Source: Sphaerimonospora mesophila NBRC 14179 = JCM 3151
GTDB lineage: Bacteria > Actinomycetota > Actinomycetes > Streptosporangiales > Streptosporangiaceae
Assembly (NCBI GenBank): GCA_001552515.1
Contig: BCRI01000060.1
Coordinates: 1 to 41,110 of the forward strand
Length of the DNA: 41,110 nt
Direction of reading: 5' to 3'
The notes below the pieces were generated by a model. It saw nothing but the letters and a program-made list of their open reading frames with translations. It was not told the origin of the DNA and did not search any database. Below, in pieces: positions 16,520 through 24,532 of this stretch (its first letter is position 1; every line of letters starts with the position of its first letter). A program made the translations under genes and the position numbers.

Positions 16520-17704
16520 TCATGCGACGACGCCGTCGTCGCGCAGCCGCCGGATGGACGCCTCGCCGTAGCCCAGCTCCCGCAGGATCGCGTCGGTGTG
16601 CTCGCCCAGGGCGGGCACCGGGCCGTCGGGGACGTGCCACGCGGCGGTCACCGGCGGCGCGAGCGGGGCGGTGACCGGTCCCGCCGGGCCGGGCACGGTC
16701 AGCCAGCGCCCGCGCGAGACGAGCTGGGGGTGATCGACGACCTCGGGCAGGTCGTTCACCAGGGCGCAGCCGATCCCGGCCGCGTGCAGCGTCGCGACGG
16801 CCTGTGCGCCGTCCATCCGGCCGATGACGGCCGCGAGCAGCTCGTCGATCTCCGCCCGGTTGGCCACGCGCGCCCGATTCGTGGCGTAGCGCGCGTCGTG
16901 GGCCAGCTCGGGCCGTTCCAGCACGGAGGCGGCGAGCCTGGCCCACTCGCGGTCGTTCTGCACGCTGACCGTCACCAGCCGCCCGTCGGCCGCCCGATAG
17001 GCGTCGTAGGGCGAGATGGCCGGGTGGCTCATCCCGGAGGCGAGGTCCGGCGCCGATCCGTGCCTGCGCACCACGAGCGGGTAGCCCATCCAGTCGGCCA
17101 TCGCGTCCAGCATGGAGATCTCCAGCACGCAGCCGTCGCCCGTACGCCCGCGTCGCAGCAGCGCGGCGAGCACGCTGGAGAAGGCGAACATGCCGGCCGC
17201 GATGTCGGCGACGGAGATGCCCGGCTTGATCGGCCGATCGAGGCTGCCGGTGATGGCGGTCAGCCCGGATTCGGCCTGGATGAGCAGGTCGTAGGCCTTG
17301 CGGTCGTCGTAGGGGCCGCCGGTGCCGTAGCCGGAGATCTCACAGACGACCAGCCGGGGATGGGCCGCGTGCAGACCGGCGCCGTCCAGGCCCAGCCGGC
17401 CGGCGGCCCCCGGCAGGAGGTTGTGGACGAACACGTCCGCCCCCGCGATCAGCCGCCCGGCCACTTCGCGGCCCCGCCGCGCCTTGAGGTCGAGAGCCAG
17501 CGACTCCTTGTTCCGGTTGGCCCAGGCGAAATGCGCCCCGGTGCCGTTGGCGTACGTGTCGAAGTGCCGGGCGAAGTCGCCGCCGTCGGGCCGCTCCACC
17601 TTGACGACGCGGGCGCCCAGATCGGCGAGCTGGCGGGTGGCGTACGGCGCGGAGACGGCCTGCTCCATCGACACCACCAGCAGGCCGTCGAGCGGGCCGC
17701 TCAT
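16520..17704 (-). CDS. Type III CoA transferase (CaiB/BaiF family)
   Basis: This 394-aa protein transfers CoA from one acyl-CoA to a free acid, likely activating a pathway acid without ATP. It begins with the family pattern GPLDGLLVVSMEQAVSAPYATRQLADLGARVVKVERP. The catalytic Asp is Asp139 in KAYDLLIQAESGLTAITG, and the C-terminal ALGEHTDAILRELGY is standard. It differs clearly from the Mct-like protein at 10303-11544. Its ATG overlaps the stop of the FAS1-like dehydratase gene (TCATGA on the + strand), so the two are coupled, and the ACAD follows after 43 nt. The acid substrate is unknown. Confidence 0.92.
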   Translation of the reverse strand: MSGPLDGLLVVSMEQAVSAPYATRQLADLGARVVKVERPDGGDFARHFDTYANGTGAHFAWANRNKESLALDLKARRGREVAGRLIAGADVFVHNLLPGAAGRLGLDGAGLHAAHPRLVVCEISGYGTGGPYDDRKAYDLLIQAESGLTAITGSLDRPIKPGISVADIAAGMFAFSSVLAALLRRGRTGDGCVLEISMLDAMADWMGYPLVVRRHGSAPDLASGMSHPAISPYDAYRAADGRLVTVSVQNDREWARLAASVLERPELAHDARYATNRARVANRAEIDELLAAVIGRMDGAQAVATLHAAGIGCALVNDLPEVVDHPQLVSRGRWLTVPGPAGPVTAPLAPPVTAAWHVPDGPVPALGEHTDAILRELGYGEASIRRLRDDGVVA

Positions 17705-18975
17705 GACCGCGAGAAGTGCTCGATCGCGGCGCGCAGCGTGCCGTCCAGCGTGGTCGCGCCGCCCATCGGCCGGGGCAGGACGACGGGCCCGTGCTCCCGG
17801 CTGGGCAGCAGGATGGTCGCCGTGCCCGGCGCGGTGACCTCGCCGCGCTGGTTGGTGGCGGCCAGCTCCAGGTCCACGGCCGGGTGCACGCCGTTGCCGT
17901 CCTCCATGAGGTGCTTGCGCACCACCCTGCCGGTGATCCACTGAGCGTCGCCGACGTAGTTGAACTTGCGGAACTCCACCCGCAGTCGCCACAGCCAGGC
18001 GTCGTCGCCCATCCAGTCGGTGCAGGCGTGGATCATCCAGGTCTCGCGCATGCGCCCGTAGTCGAAGGTCGTGGGGTTGCCGGAGCGCCGGGCGAACTCG
18101 GGATCCCAGTGCACCCGCTGCATCGCGTCCCAGATCCCCAGCTCGTCGCGGTGGTAGAAGCGCGGAATGCGGCGCCGGTTCCGGTATCCCAGCCGCAGGG
18201 GGGCGACGCCGTACACGCCCATGCCCATCCCGGTGTGCCAGCACACCATGTCGGTGACGGTCAGCGGGCCCTTCACCAGCGGGCTGATCTCCTCGCCCTC
18301 CTCGACGTCCTCGAACCAGCGCGGTTCCGGCCCGCGCGCCCGCTCGGCGGCGTACTGCGCGTCGATCTCCGCGATCCGCTCCTCGCTCCACGGCTCGATC
18401 GCGACCTCGTCGTACTTCTTGCGCTTGCGCGCCTCGCTGCGCTCGGTACGGATCATCAGCCGGTACTGGCCGGCCAGCGGGGTGCCGTCGGCCGTGGCGA
18501 ACACGTTGGCGTTCCACTCGTGCACGGCCCGCCCGCTGAACCGGCTCGGCTTGTCCAGCACGCCCACCAGGGCGTTGCGCCGATGCACCGCCTGGCCCGC
18601 GTACAGCGGCGACCACCACTCGCGCTCGCAGGCCGAGTAGAAGGCGTGCACGCCACGCAGCGGGTCGCCCTTCACCTCGTCCTGCCTGGCCAGGTCCTCG
18701 GCGGTGAGCACGTCCTCGCCGATCAGGCTGTCGCCGCCGACCAGCGAGGGAGGGGCGATGGGCCGCCCCCAGCGGGAGCGGGTGGCGTGGTCCGGGTCGC
18801 ACCAGAGCGGGTTGTCGTCGCCGTAGGAGCGGGCGACGATCCGGAACGCGTCGGTGCCCGGACTCAGGTAGTGGGGCGGGACGGGGTTGGGCTGGGGGAT
18901 GCCGATGCGGGCGCGCAGCGCCGCTACCCCCTCGTCCGTGATGCGGGGACGGGTCTTCTCGTCCGTCGGAGCCAT
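17701..18975 (-). CDS. FAS1-like / MaoC-type double-hotdog acyl dehydratase
   Basis: This 424-aa protein has a first hotdog half (FRIVARSYGDDNPLWCDPDHATRSRWG...APPSLVGGD, about 40-95 from this start), typical of FAS1-like or MaoC N-terminal dehydratase domains. A central acidic helix region (EERIAEIDAQYAAERARG) links to a second half with PTTFDYGRMRETWMIHACTDWMGDD. Such long proteins accompany CoA transferases and ACADs in actinomycete catabolic clusters, where they are expected to add or remove water from an enoyl/3-hydroxyacyl-CoA. The start is uncertain: ATG 18975, or GTG 18999 (eight residues more). It is first in the leftward operon, downstream of the 20-bp operator at 19009. Confidence 0.8.
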   Translation of the reverse strand: MAPTDEKTRPRITDEGVAALRARIGIPQPNPVPPHYLSPGTDAFRIVARSYGDDNPLWCDPDHATRSRWGRPIAPPSLVGGDSLIGEDVLTAEDLARQDEVKGDPLRGVHAFYSACEREWWSPLYAGQAVHRRNALVGVLDKPSRFSGRAVHEWNANVFATADGTPLAGQYRLMIRTERSEARKRKKYDEVAIEPWSEERIAEIDAQYAAERARGPEPRWFEDVEEGEEISPLVKGPLTVTDMVCWHTGMGMGVYGVAPLRLGYRNRRRIPRFYHRDELGIWDAMQRVHWDPEFARRSGNPTTFDYGRMRETWMIHACTDWMGDDAWLWRLRVEFRKFNYVGDAQWITGRVVRKHLMEDGNGVHPAVDLELAATNQRGEVTAPGTATILLPSREHGPVVLPRPMGGATTLDGTLRAAIEHFSRS

Positions 18976-19008
18976 CTGCTGCTGCCTGCCTTCTCTCACC
19001 TTTTCTTT

Positions 19009-19028
19009 GCTATCTTATATATGCTTTG
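19009..19028 (+). promoter_or_regulatory. Regulon operator site A (divergent promoter)
   Basis: GCTATCTTATATATGCTTTG is an AT-rich island in GC-rich DNA, located between the divergent dehydratase and crotonase genes. It aligns without gaps to six other sites in the window. One site could control both operons (13.3-19.0 kb and 19.1-22.7 kb). Confidence 0.7.
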
Positions 19029-19051
19029 CCTGTCGAGGAACAGGGGGTCGG

Positions 19052-19771
19052 ATGACGTACGAGACGCTGGTGGTCGAACGTCGGGGGCCGGTGGGCTGGC
19101 TCGTCTTCGACCGGCCGAAGGCCGGCAACGCCATGGACGCCGTGATGATGGCCGAGCTGCCGCGTGCCTGGCGCGAGCTCGACGCGGACGACGAGGTGCG
19201 CTGCATCGTCGTCTCCGGGCGCGGCCGGGCCTTCCAGACCGGGCTGGACATGGCTGCGCTCGCCCGCGACCCCGCCAGCCTGCGCGAATCCAGCCGACGG
19301 ACCCGGGAGGGCGCGCTCCAGCTGACCGGCTGGCACCTCGGCGTGCGCAAACCCGTCGTCACCGCGGTCAACGGGGTGTGCGCCGGGGGCGGACTGCACT
19401 TCGTCGTCGACTCCGACGTCGTGCTGGCCGCGAGCCACGCCACCTTCCTCGACCCGCACGTCAGCGTCGGCCAGGTGAGCGCCTGGGAGGCGATCGGCCT
19501 GACCCACCGGCTGCCGGCCGCGGTCGCCGCCCGGCTCGTGCTCATCGGCGCGCACGAGCGGCTCGACGCCGCCCGGGCGCGGCGGCTCGGCCTGGTCGGC
19601 GAGGTGGTCGACGGCGCGGAACTGCTCGACGCAGCGCAGCGGGTGGCCGAGACGATCGCCCGCGCCGACCCCGAGGTCGCGGGCGAACTCAAGGCGGCGC
19701 TGTGGCGCTCACTGGATCGCGGCCTGACCGCCGCACGCACCGCTCACCACCACGGAGAGGTTCAGCCTTGA
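19052..19771 (+). CDS. Crotonase-superfamily protein, twin of the 14549-15340 product
   Basis: This 239-aa crotonase-fold protein starts MTYETLVVERRGPVGWLVFDRP and contains FQTGLDM and VNGVCAGGGLHFVVDSD. As in its twin, the two hydratase Glu positions are His116 (GGGLH) and His136 (DPHVS), so ordinary enoyl-CoA hydration is doubtful. It is shorter at the C-terminus than the twin, which ends KREPRWAE. The start is ATG 19052 with an AGGGGG ribosome site. It is first in a rightward operon controlled from site A. The twins lie on opposite sides of the same operator, which suggests duplication with divergence or a hetero-oligomer. Confidence 0.88.
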   Translation: MTYETLVVERRGPVGWLVFDRPKAGNAMDAVMMAELPRAWRELDADDEVRCIVVSGRGRAFQTGLDMAALARDPASLRESSRRTREGALQLTGWHLGVRKPVVTAVNGVCAGGGLHFVVDSDVVLAASHATFLDPHVSVGQVSAWEAIGLTHRLPAAVAARLVLIGAHERLDAARARRLGLVGEVVDGAELLDAAQRVAETIARADPEVAGELKAALWRSLDRGLTAARTAHHHGEVQP

Positions 19772-21072
19772 CCGATACCGATGCCCCCCTCGCCGGCCCC
19801 ACCGGGCCGGATGTCAGCCCCGATCTCGCCGCCGAGGCCGTGCGCGCGTGGGTGGCGGCCAACGTGCCCGCCGCCTGGCGTGAAGCGGGCGAGCGCGGTG
19901 GGCCGCGTGCCGTACGCGCGGTGCGCACCCGGCGGGAGTACCGCGAGTGGTACCCGGTGCTCGGTGCGTCCGGCCTGGTCGCGCCCACCTGGGAGGTGCG
20001 GTACGGCGGGCTGGGCTGGACCCGGGCCGCGGCCGTGGCGGCGGAGGAGGTGCTGCGCGCCTACCACCTGCCCCGGCTGAACCCGCTCGGTCTCAACCTC
20101 GCCGCCCCCGCGCTGTTCGCGTACGGCACCGAGGAACAGCGGCTGCGCTTCCTCAAGCCGATCACCCGGGCCGAGGAGTTCTGGTGCCAGCTCTTCAGCG
20201 AGCCGGGCTCCGGCAGCGACCTCGCCTCGCTGTCCACCCGGGCCGAGCGCGACGGCGACACCTGGATCGTGACCGGTCAGAAGGTGTGGACGACCTGGGC
20301 CGACCAGGGCGACTTCGCCGTGCTGCTGGCCCGCACCGATCCCGACGCCCCCAAGCACCGGGGCATCACCTACTTTCTGGTCGAGATGCGCCAGCCCGGG
20401 ATCGAGGTCAGGCCGCTGCCGCACATCGGCGGCGAGGCGGAGTTCTTCGAGGTGTTCCTGAACGGCGCCCGCGTCCCGGACTCCCAGCGGGTCGGCGAGC
20501 CCGGCGCCGGCTGGCGGGTCGCCCAGGCCACCCTGGCCGGCGAGCGTCAGATGGTGTCGGGGTCCGGCTCGGGGGGCGGCGTCGACCGCGTGGGCGGCGT
20601 GAGCGCCTCACACCTCGTCCGGCTGGCCCGGCGGCGCACCGAGTCCGGCCTGCCCGGCGGCTGGGACGACCAGGCGACCCGCGCCCGCATCGTCGAGCTG
20701 TGGTGCGAGGAGCAGGTCCGCACCTGGACCAACCGCCGGGTCCGCGCCAGGATCGCCGGCAACCTGCCTCCCGGACCGGAGAGCTCGATCGGCAAGGTGC
20801 ACGGCACCGACCTCAACCAGCGCATCCAGGAGATGGCCGCGAACCTCGCCGGCGAGGACGCGCTCGCCTGGCCCGGCTCCGCCGCCACCCCGGAGGAGTA
20901 CTGGCGGTCCATGCCCGCGGAGGTGCGCGGCATGCTGCGCAGCCGCGCCAACACCATCGAGGGCGGCACCACCGAGGTCAACAAGAACGTCATCGCGGAA
21001 CGCGTGCTCGGCCTCCCCAAGGACTTCGACCCCTACCGGGGCAGGCCCTGGCGAGAACTGCCCCGAAGCTGA
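19768..21072 (+). CDS. Large-type acyl-CoA dehydrogenase (TTG start)
   Basis: This 434-aa FAD-dependent ACAD shows WEVRYGGLGWTRA, FSEPGSGSDLASLSTRA, GQKVWTTWADQGDFAVLLART and the C-terminal catalytic segment RANTIEGGTTEVNKNVIAERVLGLP. That last pattern is typical of the catalytic, larger subunit of heteromeric actinobacterial ACADs. I chose TTG at 19768: it overlaps the upstream TGA and has GGAGAGG 7 nt before it, and no ATG/GTG nearby fits better. Its likely partner is the small ACAD at 15361-16476. The extra residues relative to ~380-aa ACADs lie in a Gly/Ser loop (VSGSGSGGGVDR) and a middle insertion. Confidence 0.9.
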   Translation: MTDTDAPLAGPTGPDVSPDLAAEAVRAWVAANVPAAWREAGERGGPRAVRAVRTRREYREWYPVLGASGLVAPTWEVRYGGLGWTRAAAVAAEEVLRAYHLPRLNPLGLNLAAPALFAYGTEEQRLRFLKPITRAEEFWCQLFSEPGSGSDLASLSTRAERDGDTWIVTGQKVWTTWADQGDFAVLLARTDPDAPKHRGITYFLVEMRQPGIEVRPLPHIGGEAEFFEVFLNGARVPDSQRVGEPGAGWRVAQATLAGERQMVSGSGSGGGVDRVGGVSASHLVRLARRRTESGLPGGWDDQATRARIVELWCEEQVRTWTNRRVRARIAGNLPPGPESSIGKVHGTDLNQRIQEMAANLAGEDALAWPGSAATPEEYWRSMPAEVRGMLRSRANTIEGGTTEVNKNVIAERVLGLPKDFDPYRGRPWRELPRS

Positions 21073-21170
21073 GCCCCCCGCCCGGACGCGGCCACGCCCC
21101 GAACCGGCTTTCGATCTGCGCCGCTGAGACCGCCGTCCGACGGCCGCGAGACACCCACCTGGAGGACATG

Positions 21171-21929
21171 GTGACCGAACGACAGGCCGTCAGGTTGGCG
21201 GTCGAGGAGCAGATCGCGTGGATCACGCTGGCCGACGTCGAGCGGCGCAACAGTCTGAACCCCGTGCTGGTCGGGCAGCTCGCCGAGGCGTGCGCCGAGA
21301 TCACGCGCGCCCGGGAGGCGAGGGCGGTCGTGCTGCGGGCCGAGGGGCCGGTGTTCTCGGCCGGGGGCGACCTCGGCTCGCTCGGCGTGCGGGCGGACGA
21401 CCCGACGGCCGTCTACCGGGGGTTCGAGGCGCTGGCCGGGCTGCCGATCCCGGTGCTGGCCGCGGTGCACGCGCCGGTGATCGGGGCCGGGGTGAGCTTC
21501 GTGCTGGCGTGCGACGTGGTGGTGGCCGCCCGGAGCGCCACCTTCGACCCGCGCTTCCTCGACGTGGCGATCCACCCCGGCGGCGGGCACATGTGGCGGT
21601 TGGAGCAGCGTGTCGGCCGTCAGGGCGTCGCCGCGATGGTGCTCTTCGGCGACGTGCTGACCGCCGAGGAGGCGGAGCTGCGCGGGCTCGTCTGGCGCTC
21701 CGTCGAGGACGGTGAGCTGCTCGACGTGGTCAACCGCATGGCGGCACGGGCGGCCGGCCGGTCGCCGGAGCTGGTGCGCCGCACCAAGGCCACCATGCGG
21801 CTGAGCCGGGCCCTCACCGATCCCGTCATGGCGGCCGAAATCGAGCAGATCGGCCAGGACTGGTCGGTCCGGCAGCCTGCCCATGCCGAGGCCGTCGCCC
21901 GGCTGCGCGACCGCATACGACGGCGGTGA
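21171..21929 (+). CDS. Crotonase-superfamily protein, non-canonical active site
   Basis: This is a 252-aa crotonase-fold protein with FSAGGDLGSLG and VHAPVIGAGVSFVLACDVVVAA. The first hydratase Glu position is Ser109 and the second lies in DPRFLDVAIHPGGGHMW (Arg128), so it is not a standard hydratase. I chose GTG 21171 because GGAGG ends 5 nt before it; the ATG three bases earlier is possible but close. The C-terminal helices (RRTKATMRLSRALTD) look normal. It follows the large ACAD by 98 nt and precedes another crotonase by 63 nt. The reaction is unknown. Confidence 0.82.
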   Translation: MTERQAVRLAVEEQIAWITLADVERRNSLNPVLVGQLAEACAEITRAREARAVVLRAEGPVFSAGGDLGSLGVRADDPTAVYRGFEALAGLPIPVLAAVHAPVIGAGVSFVLACDVVVAARSATFDPRFLDVAIHPGGGHMWRLEQRVGRQGVAAMVLFGDVLTAEEAELRGLVWRSVEDGELLDVVNRMAARAAGRSPELVRRTKATMRLSRALTDPVMAAEIEQIGQDWSVRQPAHAEAVARLRDRIRRR

Positions 21930-21992
21930 CGTGGTCGTACGGCCCGCCGCGCCGTCCCGCCCCGCGACCCCTTTCATGATCAGGAGATGGTG

Positions 21993-22712
21993 ATGATCGT
22001 AGTGACCGAGCCCCGCCCGAGGGTCGTGCTGATCACCCTCGACCGGCCGGCGCGCCGCAACGCGCTGGATCTGGCCGGCTTCCGCGCGCTCGCCGCGGCG
22101 TGGCGCGAGGCGGGCGAGGGCGACGCCAGGGCCGTCGTGGTCACCGGGGGAGCGGACTTCTCCTCCGGCGCCGACCTGGCCACGTTCTCCGACGACATCG
22201 CGGCGGCCGTACGCGCCGAGCCCGCCGCCGACGTGTGGGCCGACGTGCACTTCGCGCTGCTGCGCGATGTCGTGCTGGACGTCCCTGTGGTGGCCGCGGT
22301 CGAGGGCGTCTGCTACGGCGCAGGCATGGAGCTCGTCGGCGCCACCGACATCCGCGTGGCCGCGGAGTCGGCGCGGTTCGCCCTCCCGGAGGTGCGGCAC
22401 GGCTTCATCGCCAGCGGTGGATCGGTGGCCCGCCTGCCCGGGCAGATCGGCCATCCGGCCGCGATGCAGATCATGCTCACCGGAGAGCCCTACGACGCCC
22501 GGCGGATGCGCGAATGGGGGTTCGTCGGCGAGGTGGTGCCGGACGGAACGGCGCTCGACCGGGCCCTGGAGATCGCCGAGCTCGTCGCCGCCCGGCCGGC
22601 CGCCGCGGTGCGCGCACTCAAACGCGCGGTGGGCGAGGGTTCGCGCGGCACGCTGGCGGAGGCCTTCGAGATCGAGGCGAGGGTGGCACGGGAGCTGACG
22701 ACGCCCCGCTGA
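21993..22712 (+). CDS. Enoyl-CoA hydratase with canonical glutamates
   Basis: This 239-aa crotonase keeps both catalytic Glu: Glu113 in GAGMELVGATD and Glu133 in LPEVRHG. Unlike the three neighbouring crotonases of the divergent operon pair, it should hydrate 2-enoyl-CoA to (S)-3-hydroxyacyl-CoA. Oxyanion-hole segments are FSSGADL and VEGVCYGAG. The start is ATG 21993, six nt after AGGAG; the ATG at 21987 directly abuts that site and is less likely. It is last of the acyl-CoA genes in this rightward operon. A short TTCGG/CCGAA inverted repeat (22719-22733) follows its stop and might be a weak terminator or operator. Confidence 0.9.
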   Translation: MIVVTEPRPRVVLITLDRPARRNALDLAGFRALAAAWREAGEGDARAVVVTGGADFSSGADLATFSDDIAAAVRAEPAADVWADVHFALLRDVVLDVPVVAAVEGVCYGAGMELVGATDIRVAAESARFALPEVRHGFIASGGSVARLPGQIGHPAAMQIMLTGEPYDARRMREWGFVGEVVPDGTALDRALEIAELVAARPAAAVRALKRAVGEGSRGTLAEAFEIEARVARELTTPR

Positions 22713-22768
22713 GACCGTTTCGGTATGACCGAATATTAGGTTAGGGCTTGTAGGCGCCCACCACGCTC

Positions 22769-22788
22769 CGTATCTTATCAATCATTGA
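22769..22788 (+). promoter_or_regulatory. Regulon operator site B (ABC transporter promoter)
   Basis: CGTATCTTATCAATCATTGA lies 46 nt before the ATPase start. It aligns with the other AT-rich sites, which ties the transporter to the acyl-CoA genes. Confidence 0.7.
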
Positions 22789-22834
22789 ACTACAGGAGAC
22801 GCGCTGCGGTGGCGCTCCGGGAAAGGCGTTGACG

Positions 22835-23635
22835 ATGCCGCCATTACCGCACGAGGGCACTCCGGCCACCGATGTCAAGATCGCGGTCCGGCGGCTGGGC
22901 AAGGTGTTCTCCACCGGCGCCGGTTCCGTACGGGCGCTGGAGGACATCACCCTCGACGTACGCGACGGCGAGTTCCTCTGCCTCCTCGGCCCCTCGGGCT
23001 GCGGCAAGACCACCCTGCTCAGGGTGATGGCGGGCCTGGAGAAGCCGTCGAGCGGCACGCTGGAGATGCGGCACGACGACCCGTCGCGGTCGCTGTCGGC
23101 GGTCGTGTTCCAGGACTATTCGGTGTTCCCGTGGAAGACGATCCGCAACAACGTGATCTTCCCGCTGCTCCAGACCGGCGTCCGCCGGTCGCGGGCCCGG
23201 GAGCTCGCCGATCACTGGCTCGCGCAACTCGACCTCGCCGGGTTCGAGGACGCCTACCCCGACACGGTCTCGGGCGGCATGAAACAGCGGGTCGCGATCG
23301 CGCGGGCCCTCGCCGTACAACCCGAGCTGCTGCTCATGGACGAGCCGCTCGCCGCGCTGGACGCCCAGCTCCGCCTGCTCCTGCAGGAGAAGCTGCTGGA
23401 CCTGTGGCAGGCGAACCAGAACAGCGTCGTCTTCGTCACCCACTCGATCGACGAGGCGCTCCTGCTGGGGGATCGCATCGCGGTGATGAGCGCCCGGCCC
23501 GGCCGGATCGCCACGGTGATCGATGTTCCGTTCGACCGGCCCCGCGACCCCGACGAAATCCGCGCCTCGCCCGACTTCGCCACCCTGCGCGACGAGATCT
23601 GGCACCGACTGCGAAGGGAACTGCAACCCGCATGA
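22835..23635 (+). CDS. ABC transporter ATP-binding protein, SsuB/TauB type
   Basis: This is a 266-aa cytoplasmic ATPase of a nitrate/sulfonate/taurine-class importer. Walker A is GPSGCGKTT (52-60), the signature is VSGGMKQRVAIARAL and Walker B is LLLMDEPLAALD, with the switch His in VTHSIDEAL. I chose ATG 22835, 8 nt after GGGAAAGG; a TTG six bases earlier is too close to that site. Its stop overlaps the permease start (ATGA). This transporter class also takes up aromatic and other organic acids, so with operator B shared with the catabolic genes it may import the pathway substrate rather than a sulfonate. Confidence 0.93.
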   Translation: MPPLPHEGTPATDVKIAVRRLGKVFSTGAGSVRALEDITLDVRDGEFLCLLGPSGCGKTTLLRVMAGLEKPSSGTLEMRHDDPSRSLSAVVFQDYSVFPWKTIRNNVIFPLLQTGVRRSRARELADHWLAQLDLAGFEDAYPDTVSGGMKQRVAIARALAVQPELLLMDEPLAALDAQLRLLLQEKLLDLWQANQNSVVFVTHSIDEALLLGDRIAVMSARPGRIATVIDVPFDRPRDPDEIRASPDFATLRDEIWHRLRRELQPA

Positions 23636-24513
23636 CCGCCGCGATCCGCGACCAAGGCTCCGTGAGCTCCTCAGACGCCGGTGGCGTGGCCGCCGCCGGC
23701 GGCGGCTGGCGGTCGATCAAGCCCGGACTGGCGGAGACGGACCCGCGCGGGTACGCCCGGCGCCGCAGGCTCACCGAGCGCGGCGTGGCGATAGCCGTAC
23801 CGGTCGCGCTCGTCGCCCTGTGGCAGTATCTGGCCGCGGCCGGGGTGCTGGAGAGCAACTACTTCCCGGCGCCCACGACGATCGCCGAGTCCTGGGCCGA
23901 GCTCGTGGCGAGCGGTGTCTACCAGGAGTCCGTGCTGGCCAGCCTGCAGCGCATCGTGGCCGGCTACCTGCTGGGCGGCCTCACCGCCGTCCTCCTCGGA
24001 CTGGTGATCGGCTCGGTCCGGCTGCTGCGGGTGGCCCTGGAGCCGACGATCTCGGCCCTGTACACGGTGCCCAAGCTGGCGATCCTGCCGCTGCTCCTGC
24101 TCATCTTCGGCCTGGGCGAGACGAGCAAGATCCTGCTGGTCGCGCTCACCTGCTTCTTCGTGGTGCTGATCAACACGATCGACGCGGTCAGCGGCGTCTC
24201 CTCTCGTTATCACGACGTGGGCCGCTCCTGCGGCGCCTCCCGCTGGGCGACCCTGTGGCACATCACCCTGCCCGCCGCGCTGCCGCAGATCCTCACCGGG
24301 ATGCGCATCGCCTCCGGACTCGCCGTCATCGTCATCGTCGGTGCCGAGTTCGTCGCCGCCGACGCCGGCCTGGGCTTTCTCGTATGGAACTCATGGAACC
24401 TCGGCGTCCCCGAGCACATGTACGTCGGCATCGTGTCGATCTCGCTGATCGGCGTCGCCTTCGGCCTGGTGCTGCGGGGCGTCCAGTGGCTGCTCACTCC
24501 CTGGAACAGATGA
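23632..24513 (+). CDS. ABC transporter permease, SsuC/TauC type
   Basis: This is a 293-aa membrane subunit. After a ~55-residue hydrophilic N-terminus come about six hydrophobic segments (VAIAVPVALVALWQYLAA through ISLIGVAFGLVLRGVQWLL). The permease loop CGASRWATLWHITLPAALPQILTGMR is the BPD_transp_1 ATPase-docking motif. It starts at ATG 23632, overlapping the ATPase stop by 4 nt. The substrate-binding lipoprotein follows after 19 nt. It forms a complete importer with both neighbours. Confidence 0.93.
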   Translation: MTAAIRDQGSVSSSDAGGVAAAGGGWRSIKPGLAETDPRGYARRRRLTERGVAIAVPVALVALWQYLAAAGVLESNYFPAPTTIAESWAELVASGVYQESVLASLQRIVAGYLLGGLTAVLLGLVIGSVRLLRVALEPTISALYTVPKLAILPLLLLIFGLGETSKILLVALTCFFVVLINTIDAVSGVSSRYHDVGRSCGASRWATLWHITLPAALPQILTGMRIASGLAVIVIVGAEFVAADAGLGFLVWNSWNLGVPEHMYVGIVSISLIGVAFGLVLRGVQWLLTPWNR

Positions 24514-24532
24514 TCCCCCGAAAGGAACACCC

